64,000 nt of DNA from assembly GCA_963773835.1 (NCBI GenBank), contig CAVZCQ010000004.1:1352667-1416666 (forward strand), in the 5' to 3' direction. Positions 55,485-64,000 of this stretch are shown one piece after another (positions within the stretch are counted from its first letter, which is position 1; each line of letters starts with the position of its first letter). The DNA is from JOPF136 sp963773835. GTDB taxonomy: Bacteria > Acidobacteriota > Terriglobia > Acidiferrales > UBA7541. The translations under genes were made by a program, and so were the position numbers. A model generated the notes under the pieces. It did not search any database. It was given only the letters and a program-made list of their open reading frames with translations, and was not told where the DNA came from.

Positions 55485-56796
55485 TCACCCAACGGGCCGT
55501 CCGAGCAATTTGGCCTCGTTCCTGACACCCCTAACTCCTTCAAGCAAATCGTCGCCGCAGATTTCTTCATGATTGCACTGGAAGGCGAGCTGCCCAGCCA
55601 AGATGTACGCCTCGCGAAGCTGCGAAAATGAGAAGCGGTCTGAAAGGTTTGCGGCGTTCGCGATGACTTTGTCAGACAAACAGCCATCGGTCAGCTTCTG
55701 AAAATATTCATGGCGCAGGTCAGGGTTGGGTGAAGAAAACGGCACGACACGATCAAATCTTCCTGGCCGGCGCAGGATTGCCGGATTCAGGGTCTCGGGA
55801 TGATTTGCCGTAGCTACGACAATCGTCCCGTCCTTACTACCTAATCCGTCGAGACAGTTCAGCAGGTGCTGCAACGTGATCCTGGTTCGATTTTGTCCCT
55901 CATCCTCGTTGCCGTACAGCCGCTCCAAATCTTCAAATATGATTGAGCGAGGGAGCCCAGTGAGATGCCGCATCGAAGAGCTCGGTGAGCGCGTCATTGC
56001 GCAGTTCCTCATTAGAAAAATCGAGGCTAAACGCTCGGATGCCGGGATGCGAGGCCATAATGCGAACAACGCTGGTCTTGCCATTCCCCGGAGGCCCGTA
56101 GAAGAGATAGCCCCTCCGGAAAGGGAGTCGACACTTTTGGAACCAGGCTTCCCGCTGCAAGAAGAAGGCGAAATCATCTTTCACCAACCGCATGACTTGC
56201 GGGTCAAGAACGAGTGAATCCCAGCCGCATGCCTTCCCCGGAAGCGGAATGTCTCTTCCTCCGATTATCCGGACACGTCTGGGGCCGTCCGCAAGGAGGG
56301 GCCCGAGCAAGTTTAGGGCGGCTGTGACCTCGGTACGGTTCACGAGCAGCCAGTCCTTCCACTTGTGCCGCATTCCGTCTGCAAAGGACACGTATGGGAT
56401 GGAGACGGAAACCAATGCATGATTCAAGCCCCTGAGCCAGAGAGCTACTGGCGTTTCCCGCCAGTGCGGGTCCCAAGCCCACCTCTTGGCGGTGATAGGC
56501 GAATGTTGCTCGTGCGAATAAACAAGCTCGATCCGCGGGCTCAACCCGGGAGGCAATTCCCAACGCAGGACATCGGGGCGAATAGCGTCGGCTCCAGCCA
56601 AGCATTGGCGATCGAGAACAACTCCTTTGAGGATGTCTTCTGCGGCGAGTTGCCCAAATGGCACTTCGACCTCGAAGGTCACCGAATCGGACGTGGAACA
56701 ACCCAGCACGCTCTTAATCCATTGCTGGTGCGGCTCGATAAACGCATTCATCGCGGCCACGGGCGGAGCCAACCGAATCTCTGAGGAATAAGTCAT
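55485..56796 (-). pseudogene. Bcs1-like AAA ATPase, one frameshift
   Basis: A 437-residue AAA protein once an extra base at 55943-55944 is removed. Walker A is GPPGNGKT (234-241). The frame breaks right before Walker B (IIFEDLERLYG). Sensor and arginine-finger motifs follow (IVVATANHPETLNPAILRRPGRFDRVV). The N-terminal 190 residues resemble the Bcs1/AAA-associated domain. AAGGAG is seven bases before the ATG. It is upstream of the nuclease and WYL genes on the same strand. Confidence 0.8.
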
Positions 56797-56962
56797 TCCG
56801 AATCTCCTTCAACGGCTCGGTTATACCCGGCGGGTATGTCAGATTAGGTCACCATCATTGGATATTCTGATCTCGAGAGAAATTCGGGGCCCGCATCGTT
56901 TCTGCCATGCGCGGCCTCGGGGAGCGTGAAAGTGAAGCAAAGAATGGTTCGAGGAAACAGGT

Positions 56963-57668
56963 ATGCAAAACGCGCATGAGCGCTTTGGAACGCTGGAGTT
57001 CACCAAACGCGTGAAGGACACGACAACACGGGTTCGGGTCTACATGGATCGGCTCATTGTGGAAGTGGGAAAGGAAGAGCATCGGTCGGCGGGCGTACAC
57101 CTTCTCTCGGTGATGGGGAGTGACGCGGAGATCGCCGCTCTGTGGGCAGGTGTTACTGAGGGGGCACTCTTCCAGATTCAGATTCCGGGGCGCTCAGTAT
57201 TCACGGGTTCTTTAGGCCCTGAGGCGCAATGTTTTCGCGGGAGTGTGGCGGTTGCTGGCAGGAACCGTCCGGCCCGGCACTTGGTGGCTGTGTCGGCCGA
57301 GTTAGCCAAGACGAAACCTGGTGCTGACCGGGAGGGCGCACGGACCATTTTGTGCGATAACGATCCGGTGTTCGTGCTCTATCGCGTTGCCTCGCGATAT
57401 GGCCTTCCGGTGGTGCCCGGAGTGGGCGCCCTGGTTTATGCGCGAGCTCAATCAGCGGAAGGCGATCCGCCCTTTGACGGGACTGGGATGCTCACCCGTG
57501 GTGGTGAGCGGCAACAAGTCCACCTTCCTCAAATGGATTGGCAAGGCGTTACGAGAGGGCTTGATCCGGATACCGGAGAAGAATGGATCGATCACTTGGA
57601 AGTTGCCGAGCAATTTCCTGGAGCGGTCGACCTTGGAGGCAGCGGTGGCCGTGCGTCCTGCCACTTAA
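56963..57668 (+). pseudogene. Hypothetical island protein with frameshift
   Basis: About 235 residues if one base of the CCC run at 57416-57418 is removed. The first part (MQNAHERFGTLEFTKRVKD) to VLYRVASRYGLPVVP is in one frame and EWAPWFMRELNQRKAIRPL onward in another. A winged-helix-like end is visible (SGNKSTFLKWIGKALREGLI). No family is recognised. It is divergent from the AAA gene. Confidence 0.55.
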
Positions 57669-57702
57669 TGCTGTTGTGCAAGAGAGGACCAAGGAGGGAT
57701 TT

Positions 57703-58186
57703 GTGCAAGTCGTTCTGAAGACTTGGAGCAGCAATCCCGATTACAGTGCGGGATGCGATTACGCGGTCGTGGAAATCGATGAGGAGTTCGCGAAGCTTGC
57801 TGTGCGGCGAATCAATGTCCTGTGTGAGCAAAAGGCCCTCGATTCCTCCATCTCCGAAACGTATTACTGGGACTCTTCCGCGGAGTATTTCAGCCCTTGG
57901 GGCAACCGCGCCAGCCAGCCGAGCGAACTCGAGGAGTCAGGGTTCGACCTGGGGGAAACCCTCGAACACCTGGAAGTTGACACGCGGGAGGTAGTGACTG
58001 CGCCAGCCGACTTTCGGGTTCTGGAGAGCCAAATTGCGAGCCGTAGAGTGCGCCCAGATGATCGTGCGTGAGGAGGGCATCGCGTTCAATGCGCTCTTAA
58101 GGCACACCGACATCTACGTAACGACGGCTGAGATTTCAAGGCAAGTTCTTGAATCCTTGGGTAGTGGGTCATCAGTTTCCGGATAG
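57703..58186 (+). pseudogene. Hypothetical island protein with frameshift
   Basis: A GTG start at 57703 has AAGGAGG five bases upstream. The protein (MQVVLKTWSSNPDYSAGCDYAVV) is acidic and about 160 residues if one base near 58041-58042 is removed, after which the good frame reads VECAQMIVREEGIAFNALLRHTDIYVTTAEI. As written it stops at 58071. No family is recognised. It is 34 bases after the previous gene. Confidence 0.5.
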
Positions 58187-58464
58187 GCGACCAACGGTTC
58201 TCAATCGCCTCGCCCACTCTAAGCGTGGTGCGTTGTACGGCCAATCGAAAGCAAGGCGACCTGGCAGGCGGAATTTTCGATGTGGCTATCGGATCGATAC
58301 TTGAAGCGGCCTTCTGATTATTGAGAATTAGCAGGATTCAAGGTGCGGTATCGCGGCGCGTCTACCTGCTGGTTTCTGGTAATGTGAGGTGACTACCGCT
58401 TCCCGGCGGTCACCGGAAAGCGACAATGACTGCCGACTCTGGGCTGCGGAATAGACACATTGCG
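58187..58464. other. Intergenic stretch before the MBL fragment
   Basis: About 280 bases without a coding signal. It probably holds the promoter of the metallo-hydrolase remnant that starts at 58465. No clear promoter hexamers were identified. Confidence 0.35.
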
Positions 58465-58590
58465 ATGAGAGTGTGTATACATCGGGGAACGAAAGAGATC
58501 GGGGGCACCTGCGTTGAGATTGAATCAGGGAATACACGTATGTTGGATGGGACCCAGAGCCTCCTGACCCCCCCCCGCCCCCAGGACTGA
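58465..58590 (+). pseudogene. 5' fragment of an MBL-fold hydrolase gene
   Basis: The first 35 or so codons of an MBL-fold hydrolase: MRVCIHRGTKEIGGTCVEIES, the N-terminal strand pair of RNase-J/metallo-hydrolase-like proteins, followed by a broken RMLDGTQ where LLDVG-type residues are expected. It runs into a C-rich tract (58567-58582) and stops at TGA 58588. The rest of the gene is missing, and the helicase fragment begins immediately after in the same frame. So a deletion joined two genes. Confidence 0.65.
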
Positions 58591-60648
58591 AGGGTTGGCC
58601 CTAGCAGGTCACCCCAGTTGGTTGAGAAGTGGGCGAGGGAAGCGTTTCTGACCCTGCCTCGCGTGCGCGTTTTCTTCATCGACGGTCTTCGTACTCCAAC
58701 CAGTTCCGTGGGCCATGCCGGGGTCAACGAAGTCAGACTGCGACATGGCCGCATCGTCCGGGAAGGGCTGCGTACCACACTGACGGAGTTGCGCATGCGG
58801 AAGGCCTCCCGCACTCCGCGCGCGCGTTGGGATTCTATCTGCGGTTGGCCGGCATTGTTCGTCGTGGGCCGAGATCGAGGGAAGCTCAGTTACTTCTGGC
58901 GGCACTCCTACGCGGTTGCCCGATGCGGGCGCTACCAGGGGAGCGTCACCAATCCGGACAGCGGCTGTCCGATCTATCTGGGAGAGGATGGCGAGCGGCT
59001 CCTGTCGTGGACTTCAAGAAGGCCAAGCTGAGCGAGATCCTCGGCAGCCAGAACGGCGACGAGTCCGGAAAGCGCAGGCGCGCCCTGTACAGCGCCCTAT
59101 GGCAGGCCGACGGGACGAAGGTCCGACGCTTCGCTCCCGTGGACTTCATCGGCCGCTACATGCCGGACTTCTTCGACTACGCCATCGCCGACGAGGTGCA
59201 CGAGCTGAAGGGCGATACGGCGCAGGGCAATGCGCTTGGCACGCTGGCCGCGTGCGCGCAACACACTGTGGTGCTGACTGGGACGCTGCTCGGAGGCTAC
59301 GCCGATGAAGTGTTCAACATCCTCTACCGGCTCGAACCGGGCAAGATGGTCGGAGAGGGATTCGAGTATGGCGAGGCGGGCGTGCGGGCCTTCACCGAGA
59401 CGTATGGCCTGCTCGAAAAGGTCACGGTGATTGAGGCCGACGGACAACGCCTGCTCGGAGGCGCGCGTAACAAAACGCGTGCGTCGGCGTCCTGGCGCAT
59501 CGCCGCTGCTCTTCGGCCGCTTCCTGATGAGTCTTGGGGCGTTCATTTCACTCGAAGACATCTCGGAGGCGCTGCCGCCCTACCGGGAAGAGGTCGTCAG
59601 CGTGGAGATGGACCCTCCATTGAAGGAGGCCTACAAGAAGCTTGAAGAGGACGTGAAGAACGCCCTGAAAGAGCATCGCGGGAACCAGTCGGTAATGAGC
59701 GTGGCGTTGAACGCCTTGCTGCTCTATCCGGACCGGCCGTTTCGCCTGGGGAATCTGTTTGGGTGGGAATACGACCCGGAGACGCAGCGGCGGGAAAGGT
59801 TCCTCATCGCGGAGACGCCGGATCTGGACGAGGACTACGTCTACGCGAAGGAACGCCGCTTGGTGGAAGAAGTGAAAGCAGAGCTGGCGCATGGCCGTCG
59901 CTGCCAGATCTACGCGGTCTATACCCAGAAGCGGGACGTGACCCGGAGGCTGGAGCGCATCCTCACAAACGAAGGGATCCGAGTCTCGCTGCTTACCACC
60001 GATACGCCTCCAGAGGCGCGAGAGGGATGGTACGACCGTCAGCTCCGTGGCGGGGTGCAAGCGGTGATCTGTCACCCGAAGTTGGTGCAAACGGGGCTCG
60101 ACCTGATCCAGTTCCCAACGATCCTGTTTTACGAGACGGGATACTCCATCTACGTTCTCCGGCAGGCAAGCCGGAGGAGCTGGAGAATCGGCCAGCGACT
60201 TCCGGTCAAAGTGAAATACCTACACTACGCCGACACGATGCAGGAGGGCTGCCTTCGGCTGATGGGGAAGAAGCTGCTGGTGTCGCTGGCCATGGAGGGC
60301 AAGTTCTCCTCCGAAGGATTACAAGCGATCAACGACGAGGATGACATCCTCATGGCCATGGCGCGCGAGTTGGTCACGGAGAAAGGAATTGGGGAAAGAG
60401 CCGATGCCGTGTGGGCGACCGTCCAGAAGAAGCAAGAGGAAGCGTTTGGTGAGCGAGTCTCGGAAGTGACGGATACCGAAGTTGTGCCCGCTCTGGCTGA
60501 AATCGCACTCGTCGAATCCACTTCAACTTCTGACTCGACTCAGGTGGACCAGTGGATGGCGCTCAGAGCAGCGGTGGAGTCTTCCCGTCGGAGAAGCCCG
60601 CGGCGGTCCCCATCAGCGACGCCAGAAGGGCAGCTCGGGTTGTTCTGA
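58591..60648 (+). pseudogene. SNF2-type helicase, 5'-truncated and frameshifted
   Basis: The C-terminal two-thirds of a DNA helicase. The ATP-binding Walker A part is missing; the reading starts at PQLVEKWAREA. Motif II is ADEVHELKG, motif III VVLTGTLLGG, motif V VQTGLDLIQF and motif VI QASRRSWRIGQR. One missing base near 58996-59004 and one extra A in the AAAA run at 59472-59475 shift the frame twice. It would unwind or remodel DNA; as written it is inactive. It adjoins the RDF-like gene. Confidence 0.72.
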
Positions 60649-60727
60649 GTCCCGTTCGGATTGCAGGCCGAATCCTGCAAGGCATTGCTCAGGAAAGGCT
60701 GGAAGAATCAGACAAGGAGGGATCTCA

Positions 60728-61994
60728 ATGGGCATTCTTGGATTGACGCACGATGAGAACGGCGCGGCTCTCGAGAAACTCCCAGTGACGATTAAGGTCG
60801 CCATCGGGGAGGGGCCGGAGCCGGGCAGGAAAACGGCCACCCGCGCAGGCTGGACCATTTTGTTTTCAAGCGGAAAACGCTGCGGGGCCAAGACGTGGTC
60901 TGGGTTGCGGCGCAGGACATTGCTCAGGCGCTTGGGGAGAAGCCAACCGAATTGGGGATAATCTTCCTCAATGACGACCCGCGAGAAGTGTTCCGAACGG
61001 AGTACGCCTTGTGGACGCCCTCCGGGTGCAAGTGCCACGGCGAGCTTGTGCAGATCGCGAATGGTGGCGGACCGCGGTACGAGATGCGGGCAACCCGCAG
61101 GACGCAAAAGCACCCTGAGGGCGAGGCCTGGCCGGGAAGCTACAAGTACATCGATGGGGCAAAAAGAAGGGCCAGCCGGTTGAGCCCTGTGGTGATGGCT
61201 GTCCCGAGCTGGAGCGGGGCGAGTGCCGACCGTCCGGGGACCTCTACTTCATCCTGGAGAAGTTCCCGACTCTTGGGCGCCATCTGCCGACTTCACACGA
61301 GCAGCTACCGGTCGATTCGGAATCTCTCGAACGGCTTGATGCAGATTCGCCGGTTGAACGCGGGCCGTCTGGACAAGGATCAAGGCCATCCTGAAGGCTA
61401 GTCCGGAGAAGAAACTGATACTCCGACAGCGGTTGGAACGAGGCACACCTCCGTGGCCTACATCCTCAGTCTCGAGATCGGGGGGAAGAGACCTAAGGAC
61501 TCTGGTCGCGAACATGACCGAACCTCGCAAGCTCCTGAGAGAGGGGCGCGCGGGATTGAATCTGCCTCAGGGAGTCCAGTACGTTGCGCGTGAGGCGGAC
61601 GCGGAGCGCGCGCAGGAGATCGCCGGCGAGTTCTACCCCAATCTGACGATGCCAACCTCGCAGGAGCTCGTGAGATTCTAACGCCGGCCAATGCGAGCAA
61701 GACGACCAGCTTGCGAGGATCTCCGAATTGGCGCACCGCCTGGGCTACAACGATGCCAAGGCGAGGATGCTGATTGGCCAATCGGCCGGGGACCTTGCTG
61801 GACTTGAGCGAAAGCTCTTGGACGAATTAGACGATGAAGCCGAAAAGGATGCCCGCTGCCAACGGCGATGAAGACCATCAGTCGCAGCCCAAGAAAGCAA
61901 CTCATCAACCGACCCAGGCCACGACTTCGAGGGAATCCGCTGGAGTCGCGCCAAATGGGTCAGCGCCGCCTGCCGGAGGGTTCCTCTTCTGACT
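60728..61994 (+). pseudogene. Recombination-associated protein of mobile elements, multiply frameshifted
   Basis: About 420 residues, broken at several points (an A run near 60835, and shifts near 61160 and 61275, where two changes cancel, and near 61450). The start MGILGLTHDENGAALEKLP at 60728 has AAGGAGG upstream. Good segments follow in changing frames: LGIIFLNDDPREVFRTEYALW, GELVQIANGGGPRYEM, AICRLHTSSYRSIRNLSNGL, the MPTSQELVRF stretch, then SELAHRLGYNDAKARMLIGQ and a Pro/Ser-rich end. I recall it as a family beside SSB and helicase genes on islands, labelled hydrolase or metal-binding. Its role is uncertain. Confidence 0.55.
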
Positions 61995-62024
61995 GAAAAC
62001 CGGAAGGTGGTTAGTTCAAATCAG

Positions 62025-62135
62025 GCCCCCGCAATCATGCAGGCACCGCGGCCGAGCAGGCCTGGCGCTTGCTCCATTTCCGGCCTACTCCCGACGAAAT
62101 CCCACTGACCCGAAGCAACGTAATGCCGCGCGGCG
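62025..62135. repeat. Direct repeat copy A, about 111 bp
   Basis: Matches 63409-63518 at most positions. Both start GCCCCCGCAA and end GCCGCGCGGCG. On the minus strand both read ARHYxASGxWDFVGSRPEMEQ, with most differences in third codon positions. It lies before the 62279 gene. Confidence 0.8.
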
Positions 62136-62278
62136 ACCTTGCCCGCCGGCCGCGTGTAGGCGGAGTCGGAGATACGCCCGGGTTTAGCTGCGCCGGCGCC
62201 GCACACCAATACGTTGACACTGGCACGCGCTGCGCGCTTCAATTGCCCATGACCACCCGACACGATTGAGGAGGAAGG

Positions 62279-62785
62279 ATGGAATCCGCAGAAGCTACGA
62301 GCGATGATTTAAGCCGCGAGGCGCTCTATCGAATTATGCAGCGCCTCAAAACCATCGGAGCGAAGTATCCGGGATTCGCGACAAGTCACGATCTCCTGGA
62401 CCTCCTGGATTGCTTGATCCCGGATGGCCAACCGACCTCTCCGCCGGGACGGGAGGATTATTTTCAGCTCAATCGACATTTGCGGTACCTTCGCGATGAA
62501 GGCTACATCAATCTCGGGTCGTTAAGTCAGAATGGACTTTCGTACGGCATGACGCTCACTTCGCAGGGTCAGAAGTTTGTCCAGCCGGACCTGGCCGACT
62601 TCGGAGGGCCTCCGATCCTGCCCCAGGTCCTGAATATCATTGAGAACCGGATAGACCTCTCGCAGGGGCCCGCTGAGGAAAAGGCGGAAACGAAGATTAA
62701 CTTGCGAAAGGCCCTGGCCGATGGAGCGATGGACCTCTTTGTGAAGTTGCTGGTGGAGGCTGGAAGCAGGGCGCTCGGAGCATAA
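62279..62785 (+). CDS. Hypothetical island protein, winged-helix-like
   Basis: A 168-residue protein (MESAEATSDDLSREALYRIM). GAGGAGG lies four to five bases before the ATG. A winged-helix-like part is suggested by YFQLNRHLRYLRDEGYINLGSL followed by MTLTSQGQKFVQ. The C-terminus is a helix. It lies between repeat A and the membrane protein. It may regulate its neighbours; no function is assigned. Confidence 0.55.
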   Translation: MESAEATSDDLSREALYRIMQRLKTIGAKYPGFATSHDLLDLLDCLIPDGQPTSPPGREDYFQLNRHLRYLRDEGYINLGSLSQNGLSYGMTLTSQGQKFVQPDLADFGGPPILPQVLNIIENRIDLSQGPAEEKAETKINLRKALADGAMDLFVKLLVEAGSRALGA

Positions 62786-62804
62786 TTCGTCGCCGGAAGA
62801 ACGT

Positions 62805-63305
62805 ATGCAATGGCTCAGCCACTACGGTTCCGCCGCAATCCAAGCGTATTCCGCCATTGCGTTGACCCAAGTGCTGGCAGTCGTCGCTGCAATGGTGGGC
62901 ACCGCAGGGCGTGTGCTCGGAATCCTCAACTACATGCGCGATGCTCCGCGCGTGCGCGTAACCCTCATTTGGGACATGGTTGACGGTCGAACGAACGAGC
63001 GCTTTGATTTCATCAGGGTCGCAAACGTTGGACGCAGGCCCATCTACATTAGCCACGCGGCTCTCAAGCTTCCGAGGGGGTACCAGCACACGCATCTAGT
63101 TCTGCACGAGGGCCTCCAGGGTGATAGGTTGGTCGAAGGCAATCCTCCGCGGCTTTATCGCTCAAACCAGCAAGGCATGCAGCAATACGCGAAGGACTGG
63201 CGAAAAATCAGGGCCGTGGTTTCCGACAGCGCTGGTCGCGAGTACGTATCACCGCGTCCCAAACGCAAAGCGCAACCGCCCTCATGGGCAAGAAGGCAAC
63301 AGTAG
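62805..63305 (+). CDS. Membrane-anchored hypothetical protein
   Basis: A 166-residue protein. It has a hydrophobic N-terminus (AYSAIALTQVLAVVAAMVGTAG) as one membrane segment and a soluble beta-rich domain (RVTLIWDMVDG, RVANVGRRPIYISHAALKLP). It lies 19 bases after the previous gene, so it is co-transcribed. No enzyme motif. Such proteins are common next to mobile-element genes and their role is unknown. Confidence 0.55.
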   Translation: MQWLSHYGSAAIQAYSAIALTQVLAVVAAMVGTAGRVLGILNYMRDAPRVRVTLIWDMVDGRTNERFDFIRVANVGRRPIYISHAALKLPRGYQHTHLVLHEGLQGDRLVEGNPPRLYRSNQQGMQQYAKDWRKIRAVVSDSAGREYVSPRPKRKAQPPSWARRQQ

Positions 63306-63408
63306 ATCTGCCCGGACAAGCCTCGGCAGCCCCGCATTCTCACGCCGCAGCAGCGAGCAGCCGGACCTCGAAGGGGTAGAGAACCGCCGGCGGGTGTGCA
63401 TTGCTGCG

Positions 63409-63518
63409 GCCCCCGCAACGATGCAGGCGCCACGGCCGAGAGGCCTGGCGCTTGCTCCATTTCCGGCCTACTCCCTACAAAATCCCACTCCCCCGAGGCG
63501 AGGTAATGCCGCGCGGCG
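63409..63518. repeat. Direct repeat copy B, about 110 bp
   Basis: The partner of copy A, 1384 bases further. Together they bracket the two-gene cassette at 62279-63305. The intergene 63306-63653 otherwise holds nothing visible. Confidence 0.8.
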
Positions 63519-63653
63519 CCGCTGCCCGTGGGGCGCATTACAATCCGGTCCACGTGGCGCGCCAGCTCGGCACGCGAGCGGCTCCGGGCGCTGCGCATTG
63601 ACAGGCAATCGAAAGCCGCCTAGCCTTGTCCGAACGGAGGGCTGCCCAGCCGC

Positions 63654-64000
63654 GTGAGATATCTGCCCAGCTTGTGTGCCGCGTGCGTGCTGGCCGCGCT
63701 TCCCGCGTACGGAAGCCACAGCATGGGCCCTAGAGGCCACGCTCAGCATCACGGCTCAGGCAAAAGCCACGCGGAGCAGCCCCCTCGCAGCCATTCTTCC
63801 GGGCCGAGCTCTGGCGGCAGCCATGCCCATTCGAGCCCGAAGCACACGCCTTCAACACCCCGCAGCCATTCCGGGCCGAGTTCCGCGGCAGCCATTTCTA
63901 TTCGAGCCCGGAACAAACGCCTTCACCGAACAGCCGGGATTCACACGGCCGCATTAAGCGGAGCGAAACTGCGAAGGACGAATTCAAACGTCAGACCGGC
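63654..64000 (+). pseudogene. HNH-endonuclease-like protein, 5' part, frameshifted and cut by window
   Basis: A GTG start at 63654 with CGGAGG upstream gives a signal-like N-terminus (VRYLPSLCAACVLAALPAYG). A Ser/His/Pro-rich region has two similar units (HSSGPSSGGSHAHSSPKH and SGPSSRGSHFYSSPEQ), and then the motif SHGRIKRSETAKDEF of a small HNH-like family begins at the window edge. One base is missing near 63881-63884. The catalytic HNH part lies beyond the window. It may be a secreted or processed nuclease. Confidence 0.55.

Noticed and set aside
62025..63518. Integron attC sites
   Set aside because: The repeats lack the RYYYAAC/GTTRRRY ends and inverted symmetry of attC, so the cassette look is not an integron.
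43472..64000. CRISPR array
   Set aside because: No evenly spaced short repeats with unique spacers were seen anywhere in the window.

Overview
The window reads as a high-GC bacterial chromosome, most likely an acidobacterium of the Solibacter/Bryobacterales type. The inference rests on a 1.2-kDa-residue-class Oar-like TonB receptor with a carboxypeptidase-regulatory N-terminus, a WxxGxW-repeat secreted protein, PilZ proteins with an embedded zinc ribbon, and the overall gene style. No taxonomic marker gene is present, so this is inference.

Layout. 1-13 kb: mixed chromosomal genes (5'-cut membrane patatin, an amidase interrupted by one in-frame TAG, a TetR regulator with a secreted protein, TPR, PilZ, WxxGxW and other secreted proteins, and a phosphoribosyltransferase/hydrolase pair). 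12-15.5 kb: a CurA-like reductase and hydrolase divergent from an ACAD11-like acyl-CoA dehydrogenase, with a palindromic operator between. 15.5-25.6 kb: a polyhydroxyalkanoate (PHA) locus with class III synthase phaE-phaC, phasin, phaR, an SDR, a 900-residue ketosynthase-III/acetoacetyl-CoA-reductase fusion, and an acyl-CoA carboxylase module (carboxyltransferase, small subunit, biotin carrier). No thiolase (phaA) is seen. Together with two PhaR-type boxes and three CRP-like palindromes, this suggests a co-regulated, thiolase-independent, malonyl-CoA-driven route to (R)-3-hydroxyacyl-CoA. 25.9-36 kb: a tight eight-gene minus-strand fatty-acid operon (SDR, acyl-CoA ligase, two acyl-CoA dehydrogenases, hydratase/dehydrogenase, MFS transporter, histidine-phosphatase-like protein, ACAD10/11-type kinase). 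36-43.4 kb: TonB receptor, TetR plus alcohol dehydrogenase, and a hydrolase-TPR protein.

A tRNA-Arg(UCU) gene at 43.47 kb is followed directly by a tyrosine recombinase and a small HTH protein. From there to the right edge lies an integrated island: SSB, a ~1300-residue nuclease/NTPase-like protein with a J-like partner, a DUF6094-type methyltransferase, a WYL regulator next to an Mrr-like nuclease and a Bcs1-like AAA ATPase, a truncated SNF2-type helicase joined to the first codons of an MBL-fold hydrolase, a broken recombination-associated protein, and an HNH-type protein running off the window. At least eight island genes carry single-base frameshifts, mostly in short homopolymers, while the chromosomal side has only one lesion. 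Either the island is decaying or its sequence has local indel errors. The far end of the island and a second att copy were not found.
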